Shown here piece after piece: positions 58,251 through 64,000 of a stretch of DNA of 64,000 bases. A model generated the notes under the pieces. That model saw only the letters and a list, made by a program, of their open reading frames with translations, had not been told where the DNA came from and did not search any database. The stretch comes from Pseudorasbora parva (Eukaryota; Chordata; Actinopteri; Cypriniformes; Gobionidae): NCBI RefSeq assembly GCF_024679245.1, contig NC_090179.1, positions 4,138,820-4,202,819 on the forward strand, in the 5' to 3' direction. The first letter of the stretch is position 1; each line of letters opens with the position of its first letter. Made by a program: the position numbers and the translations under genes.

Positions 58251-58454
58251 TAGCAGTGTATTTTGCTGGAATTCGTGTGCTGGCGCGAAAGACCTGTGAG
58301 TTTGCCAGCACGAGTCCACCGAGCAAGGACAAGGCACTTAAGTATATGTTTTATATTTATATATTTTATTATATTTAAGTATATTTTTATTTTTTCCTTT
58401 TCTCCTTCTACTGTATTGTCTATCCCCTCTCTTTTTTCCACTTTTATTATGTGT

Positions 58455-58590
58455 TTCCAGTACACACCAGGTTGTCTTTCAACAACCCACTGGTAGTTTT
58501 TGGCCACTTCAACATTCACCTGGAGAAGCCTTATGCTGCAGATTTCCACTCTCTCCTAGACTCATTCAACAGCTCCCCATCATAGGTCAA
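58455..58590 (+). pseudogene. LINE endonuclease fragment
   Basis: The + strand reads NNPLVVFGHFNIHLEKPYAA and then DFHSLLDSFNSS. The pattern G-x-F-N-I-H is the catalytic G-D-F-N-x-H of LINE apurinic-type endonucleases with Asp changed to His. Only this small piece is recognisable. About 58250-58455 and 58600-59095 show nothing I can name. Confidence 0.6.
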
Positions 58591-58599
58591 CACCTCTGA

Positions 58600-59095
58600 A
58601 AATGTCCCATAATTTTTTCATTACTTTTACAACTTTTACAACTCACAATAATCAAACATGTCAGTCTAGTGTATGAAAGAAAGACTATGGAAAATGTGGA
58701 ATGGAATAGAGTGGAATGGAGAAATCTGTTCTGTGTGAATGGCCCATAATATTATACATGACTTTGTTTTGATATAAGATTAGCAAAATATTCTAGTAGT
58801 TAGGGACATGCATAAGTACTCAAGTAACACCAATGTATCACCAATGATTAATGATTATGATATATGACTTTTTAATAAATTAAACATTTGTAAAAATTCA
58901 ATAGGGACCTTGTTTTTTGTGATTGTTACAGCATTGTTCCTGGTAAAGCATAGACAGGATGCATTCACTCAAACAGACCACTACATTTTTAACTCTTGAA
59001 ATAATTCTGACACGTTGCATTAAAAACATAACCTGAGTGCAGAAATCTGAAGTCATTTGTGACAAAATGTAAGAGCAGTTGAGGATATTTAAGTA
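58600..59095. other. AT-rich stretch, nothing recognised
   Basis: No motif-bearing frame or terminal repeat is seen on either strand. Confidence 0.4.
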
Positions 59096-59416
59096 CAATC
59101 CCGATTCCAAAAAAGTTAGGACTGTACAAATTGTGAATAAAAAAGGAATGCAATAATTTACACATCTCATAAACTTATATTTTATTCACAATAGAAAATT
59201 AAGTTAGAAATTTTGAAATATCATGCCAAATATTGGCTCATTTTGGATTTCATGAGAGCTACACATTCCAAAAAAGTTGGGACAGGTTGCAATAAGAGGC
59301 CGGAAAAGTTAAAAGTGCATATAAGGAGGACTAATTTAGAATTTATTAGGTCAATTGGCAACATGATTGGGTATAAAAAGAGCGTCTCAGAGTGGCAGTG
59401 TCTCTGAGAAGTCAAG

Positions 59417-60700
59417 ATGGGTAGAAGATCACCAATTCCCCCAATGCTGCGCCGAATAATAGTGGCGCAATATCAGAAAGGAGTTACTCTGAGAAATATT
59501 ACAAAGAGTTTGAAGTTATCATCATCTACATCTACAGTGCGTATCATCATCCAAAGATTCAGAGAATCTGGAACAGTCTCTGTGCATAAGGGTCAAGGCC
59601 GGAAAACAATACTGGATGCCTGTGATCTTTGGGCTCTTAGACAGCACTGCATCACATACAGGAATGCTACTGTATTGTCCCAATATCGGCTCAGGAATAC
59701 TTCCAGAAAACATTCTCGGTGAACACAATCCATCATGCCATTCTTCGTTGTCGGCTAAAACTCTATAGGTAAAAAAATAAGCCGTATCCAAACATGATCC
59801 AGTAGCGCAGGTGTTTTCTCTGGGCCAAGGCTGATTTTAAAAGGACTCTGGCAAAGTGGAAAACTGTTCTGTGGTCAGGCGAATACAAATGTAAATTTTT
59901 TTTTTATTTTTTTTTTTGAAAACTTGGACGCCATGTCATGGCGTACGGATACAGGCGGCTGAAATGAGCTTTCTCCGCAGGGTGGCTGGGCGCTCCCTTA
60001 GAGATAGGGCGAGAAGCTCGGTCACTCGAGAGGAGCTCAGAGTAGAGCCGTTGCTCCTTCAAACGAGAGGAGCCAGCTGAGGTGGCTCGGGCATCTATTT
60101 CGGATGCCTCCTGGACGCCTTCCCAGGGAGGTGTTCTGGTGGAAGACCCAGGACATGCTGGAGGGATTATGTCTCCGGGCTGGCCTGGGAACGCCTCGGG
60201 GTTCCCCCGGAGGAGCTAGAGGAAGTGGCTAGGGAGAAGGAAGTCTGGGCATATCTGCTTAGACTGTTGCCCCCGCGACCCGGCCCCGGATAAGCGGAAG
60301 ATAATGGATGGATGGATGGACGCCATGTCCTTGCCCTCTTTAGTCCAGATGACAACCCAGGTTGTTATCAGTGCTCAGTTCAGAAGCCTGCATCTCTGAT
60401 GGTATGGGGTCGCATGAGTGCGTGTGTCATGGGCAGCTTACACATCTGGAAAGGCACCCTCAATGCTGAAAGGTTTATCCAAGTTCTAGAACAACATATG
60501 CTCCCATCCAGATGTCGTCTCTTTCAAGACCTTGCTATTTCCAACATGACAATGGCAGAACACATACTGCATCAATTATAACATCACGGCTGTTTAGAAG
60601 AAGGATCCGGGGACTGAAATGGCCAGGCTGTAGTCCAGATCTTTTACCCATAGAAAACATGGCATATTATAAAGAGGAAAATACGACAAAGAAGACCTAA
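59417..60700 (+). pseudogene. Tc1-family transposase D, dead
   Basis: From ATG 59417 it starts MGRRSPIPPMLRRIIVAQYQ, with TLRNITKSLKLSSSTSTVRI as the HTH and RESGTVSVHKGQGRK as the hook. Stops appear after 59722. After the LINE insertion come DNPGCYQC, KPASLMVWGRMSACVMG, then (shifted) FQHDNGRTHTASI (second Asp) and SPDLLPIENM (Glu). The spacing fits DD34E. It is broken by stops, frameshifts and the insertion. Confidence 0.85.
59938..60317 (+). mobile_element. RTE/Rex3-type LINE, 5'-truncated, with 12-bp target duplication
   Basis: This is a GC-rich 380-base insertion flanked by a perfect 12-bp duplication GGACGCCATGTC (59926-59937 and 60318-60329). It reads EMSFLRRVAGRSLRDRARSS, LRWLGHLFRMPPGRLPREVF, then a shifted segment ending in (ATGG)n at 60304-60317. 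This is the 3' end of an RTE-clade LINE (Rex3-like), whose tails are short tandem repeats. The perfect duplication points to a relatively recent insertion. Confidence 0.88.
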
Positions 60701-61040
60701 AATAGTTGAGCAACTAGAAGCCTGTATTAGACAAGAATGGCACAACATTCCTATTCCTAAACTTGAGCAACTTTCCAGACTGTTATAAAAAGAAGAGGGG
60801 ATGCCACACAATGGTAAACATGGCCTTGTCCAAACTTTTTTGAGATGCGTTGATCCCATGAAATTTAAAATCAACTTATTTTTCCCCCTTCAAATTATAC
60901 TTTTTCTCAGTTTAAATATTTGATATGTCATCTATGTTGTATTATGAATAAAATATTGAAATTTGAAACTTCAACATCATTGTATTCTGTTTTTATTCAC
61001 AATTTGCACAGTGTCACAACTTTTTTTGGAATCGGGTTTG

Positions 61041-62639
61041 TAATCTGCAGACAGTAAAATAAACCTTTCAGAGGTGTTTTTTTTATTATTATTTTATTTT
61101 ATTTTTTATTTTTTGAAAGCAAGTCAGACTTCAACAAGAGACTCAGGGTACTGTCACAGATTTGTCACTTACCCGATCTATGCTCATCCCAACTCGAAAT
61201 TACTGCTCTGGAAAAAATGAAGAGACCACTTAACATTGAGAAATCCATGTTAAGTGGTCTCTTACTTTTTTTCAGAGCTGTATATTATACCTATAAATCA
61301 ACAGATAAACATACATTCTGTCACCATGCTTACTTTTAGTGGTATACGTAAATTATAATAAACTTACTTCATCAGAAATTATATCTTCCGTTGGACCAGT
61401 CACATTCTTCTTCTTCTGAGGTAAATTCAAGGCTTATTCATCATAGCGCATCTTCTTCAAAACTAAACAAAAAAAAGAGTTTGTTTATCAAGGTGATGAA
61501 GGCATTTCCTGCTTGCGTGGCTCACGTGGACAGCGTGTGGGTGTGGTCACATTACCGATAAGATGTGAGAAACTCTTGCTAATTTCATATGGATTAGATA
61601 AACAGAATATTTGTTTCCGATATCTGTAAAATTTTGTCTTCTATAGACATCTGTAATGTCTGTATGGCAAGTATTCGCTGAGTTTTGGTTAATTTTTGTT
61701 GTGTTTCAGGAAAAAGTTCTGAGATGGCAGAAAGCACACCCTGTATTTTTCTTTATTTTACAAAAGCTCTACAAGTGTACAAAAATAATATCAGACTCCA
61801 GTTTTGAATGAGAAATTACTGGTTTTGTATGAAAAACTGGAGCATTTTAAGTTCTTTTCACAATTATCAGGAAAAAAAAGAGATCTTACCTCTGCCGACC
61901 CCGGGGGGTAAATAAACAATACAAAAAAATAAGTGTAAAGAGTCAATAACAGATTGATCAGAGATGTGTCAGAAGGAGGGAAACATCAGCTAACTGCTGT
62001 ATAAGATTTATAAACTGCTGTATAAGGTATTAAATACGGGCATACTGTAAACAGAGGCCTTACGTATGATGAGGCCTTACTTATGATAGATATGATAGAT
62101 AGTTGAAAAGGGCAACTACAGCTGGGTCTATCAATAAGTGAGGACAAATTTAAGGATTAAAAAAGAAAAATGCTACAAAATGTGACGTTACTGCCCACTA
62201 TAAAATACATCTTGATGTGGAATAGGCTAACATTATTAGATTCTCACATTATTTCTAGGAGATAATCCAAACTCTCTGCTGTCTGATACATGAGATTAAA
62301 AAACAACTGAAAAATGTGGAGTGTGCATGAGAGCAGTTTCAGTGCCTCCAGGAACAGGGTTGAGAAACACTGCTATTGTGAGTGTGTTGTAGGCCTGTTC
62401 CTGGTTTGTTGTATTTGACCCTCCCTTCCACTCCCCACGTTTTCCTCTCCTTTCCTCTCCCCTCTTCCAATCATCAGTTCTGCAGTTTTACACACTTAGT
62501 TGTTGAATTTTTTATTTATTTTATTTTTTATGTGAGGTGTGAACGATCAGTGCATAAACTGACTTTTCATGTCCCCTTAACAAACTTGCATGCCCTAATA
62601 GCTATGACAGCTCTCACTGATTGGCGTATCTATGTCAAT
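61041..62639. other. AT-rich stretch with a palindromic mini-element
   Basis: Apart from the 82-bp palindrome at 61201-61282, I see only short tracts (T/A-rich run near 61078-61115) and no supportable gene. Host exon 4 was looked for and not found. Confidence 0.4.
61201..61282. mobile_element. 82-bp palindromic mini-element, copy 2
   Basis: It begins TACTGCTCTGG and ends TCAGAGCTGTA. The arms AAGAGACCACTTAACATTGA and their complement fold around a short loop. It closely matches the copy at 35610-35692. Confidence 0.75.
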
Positions 62640-63960
62640 TATATCTTGCTATACCTGCCATAGTTTGCTGAAAACTATATCCTCTGTTTTTGGCTCTAGC
62701 TTCTTAAAACTCTGTCTTCTTTCTAAAACTAAACATTTTCTTCCTGGAAAGACCCTTAAGATAGCAATATACACTTTAATTTTGTCAATTGAATTATTGC
62801 AATTCTTTGTTCTGTGGCATCTCAAAGTCCCAGGTTACTCGGCTACAATTAGCTCAAAATGCTGTAGCCAAATTTCTTACGAATGGTTGTAAGTACGATC
62901 ACGCCACTCCTATTTTACAAACTCTTCATTGGCTTCCGGTTCATATTAGGATTGATTTGAGTTACCTGTCTGAACTGCTGCATCCTTATAGCCCTTCCAG
63001 AGTATTAAGATCAGGTAACCAAAACTTACTCATGGAGCCTTTTCAGTGGTGGGACCTAGGTTGTGGAACGCTATCACTTTTTAAATCTCTCTTTAGCTTT
63101 TAAATTATGGTGATGGTCTTATTTATTATGCGTTTCTTAAGCCCTATTCGGACTGGATTAGTTTAACATGGGGACATGGGGGTAAAGTCATTTTACCTCA
63201 GGACGTCTGTAATATTAATGGCCAATTCACACGGGATAAGACATCTCAGTAAAACTAGCAGAAGTGGGAGGAGTAACTCGCTTTACGCACCTCCTTGACG
63301 TCATGTGCGTATGACGTTACCGTTATAGCGTGAGCAAACACAACCTGAGCGCCAGTCTGAACTCCGTCTCCAATATATATGTGTGTTTTAATAAACAGTT
63401 AGGTCCAGTCTAACGATTCTGATTGGATTATGTTGGTAATAGACACTTTCCTAGAGCTAAAATGTGTTGTGCCTCTAATAAGTGCTTTTGATCTTCTTTT
63501 TGCTTTAAATGATATGCGGAGAATACTGGACATTTTCCACAGATTTCTCCCACCACCTACAACGCAACCGAATGCTTCAAGCGCCTCCAAGGTTGCAAAA
63601 AGTGCTCTTTTTTAACTTTTAAACAGGAAATGATGGAATTTTCCCATACATTTTTACAGCAGGTCTATTCGAACGGGATTAGTATTACCTGAGGTAATTT
63701 TTCCGGACCTTTTTACAGAAGGTAAAAGTCTCGGTAATCTTTACTTACATTGTCCGTAATGATTACCGAGATGGCACATTCGGACGGGACTAAAATCACC
63801 GAGAACCTCTGGTAATAATTACTTTACCCCCACGTCCCCATGTTAAACTAATCCAGTCCGAATAGGGCTTTAGTTTTCTGTTGTGTTTATCTGGCTTTGG
63901 TCAGTCCTCAGACTGTTTATAAATGTGCTTTATGAATAAAAGGACTAGAACTAGAACTGA
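62640..63960 (+). mobile_element. LINE 3' part (L2/Rex1-like), split by a MITE
   Basis: The + strand frames near 62780-63105 give NYCNSLFCGISKSQVTRLQ, QNAVAKFLTNGCKYDH, LHWLPVHIRID and SELLHPYSPSRVLRSGN, the terminal part of an L2/Rex1-type RT, with a deletion after R-I-D. The 3' UTR is interrupted by the MITE at 63140-63869 and continues to about 63960 (TGTGCTTTATGAATAAA). It is 5'-truncated and frameshifted. Confidence 0.75.
63140..63869. mobile_element. Harbinger-like MITE in the LINE 3' UTR
   Basis: AGCCCTATTCGGACTGGATT at 63140 is mirrored by AATCCAGTCCGAATAGGGCT ending at 63869, flanked by TTA on both sides (63137-63139 and 63870-63872). Inside, CATGGGGACATGGGGGTAAA and its complement extend the arms. 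It is 730 bp. A 3-bp TTA target fits PIF/Harbinger-type elements. A T-to-A gradient of short frames inside has no coding match. Confidence 0.8.
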
Positions 63961-64000
63961 CAAAGCCAAATAATGCACTTCCTCATCCCTAGCTCTGTTG

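Larger units (their letters stand above)
59096..61040 (+). mobile_element. Tc1/mariner-like transposon D with an RTE insertion
   Basis: CAATCCCGATTCCAAAAAAG at 59096 is mirrored by TTTTTTTGGAATCGGGTTTG ending at 61040, with TA at both flanks (59094-59095 and 61041-61042). A further arm (ATTGTGAATAAAAA on the left, TTTTTATTCACAATTTG on the right) matches inside. A broken transposase runs on the + strand, interrupted by a 5'-truncated LINE at 59938-60317. Confidence 0.9.

Noticed and set aside
61386..61433. Tiny minus-strand exon reading KKKNVTGPTEDIISDE with flanking CTCAG and GTAAGT
   Set aside because: It resembles the start of the ZMYM1-like hAT frame at 50.4 kb and is too short to support alone.
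46558..64000. Exons 4 and 5 of the AADAC-type gene (Y-R-L-A-P and G-D-S-A-G motifs)
   Set aside because: Looked for by eye on the + strand and not found; they probably lie beyond the window.
1..64000. CRISPR arrays, operons, tRNA or rRNA genes
   Set aside because: No regularly spaced identical repeats, cloverleaf genes or rRNA-like stretches were seen; the sequence is animal nuclear DNA.

Overview
The window reads as vertebrate nuclear DNA from a teleost fish, most likely a cypriniform. The grounds are AT-rich sequence with long (AT)n tracts, fish-type Tc1/mariner families with TA target sites, many hAT elements with 8-bp target duplications, L2-type and RTE/Rex3-type LINEs, a DIRS-type tyrosine-recombinase retrotransposon and Ty3/Gypsy remnants. 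I see no bacterial-type operons, CRISPR arrays, rRNA or tRNA genes.

Only one ordinary host gene can be supported well. It is an arylacetamide deacetylase / neutral cholesterol ester hydrolase family (AADAC/NCEH1) gene on the + strand: exon 1 (29556-29696), exon 2 (44105-44333) and exon 3 (46488-46557), with matching GT..AG sites and phases. The exons with the catalytic Ser, Asp and His are not found and presumably lie beyond the right edge. Its introns (14.4 kb, 2.2 kb and more than 17 kb) are filled with transposons. A second, weaker host candidate is a 31-codon minus-strand first exon with the start of a THAP zinc finger (6169-6261).

Layout. 0.1-5.8 kb: a ZBED-type hAT element holding a long-inverted-repeat element, which itself holds a third inverted-repeat element. 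6.5-8.6 kb: a TTAA-ended MITE, a LINE 3' end and an (AT)n tract. 8.7-10.2 kb: a dead Tc1 element. 10.2-17.2 kb: a dead Ty3/Gypsy element carrying an L2-type LINE insertion, which carries a 1.67-kb solo LTR. 17.3-23.5 kb: a hAT MITE, then a second ZBED-type hAT split by a nearly full-length L2-type LINE. 23.5-27.75 kb: a DIRS-like element split by a 2.75-kb inverted-repeat element. 27.8-46.6 kb: the AADAC-type gene, whose first intron holds another Tc1 relic, a 2.5-kb long-inverted-repeat element, several hAT MITEs and a complete Tc1-like element with an intact 324-residue transposase. 47.8-50.5 kb: a ZMYM1/DUF4371-type hAT pseudogene split by a MITE. 50.5-52.9 kb: an LTR plus gag-like remnant with a coding minisatellite. 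53-64 kb: hAT ends, a Gypsy integrase relic, two more Tc1-type elements (one carrying a fresh RTE fragment) and LINE fragments.

The genes here do not form a pathway. The window is a layered record of transposition around one lipase-family gene. I found no convincing undescribed system. The best items for a second look are the intact transposase with 35 residues between its second and third catalytic positions, the long-inverted-repeat family with a nested second inverted repeat, the THAP exon and the coding minisatellite.
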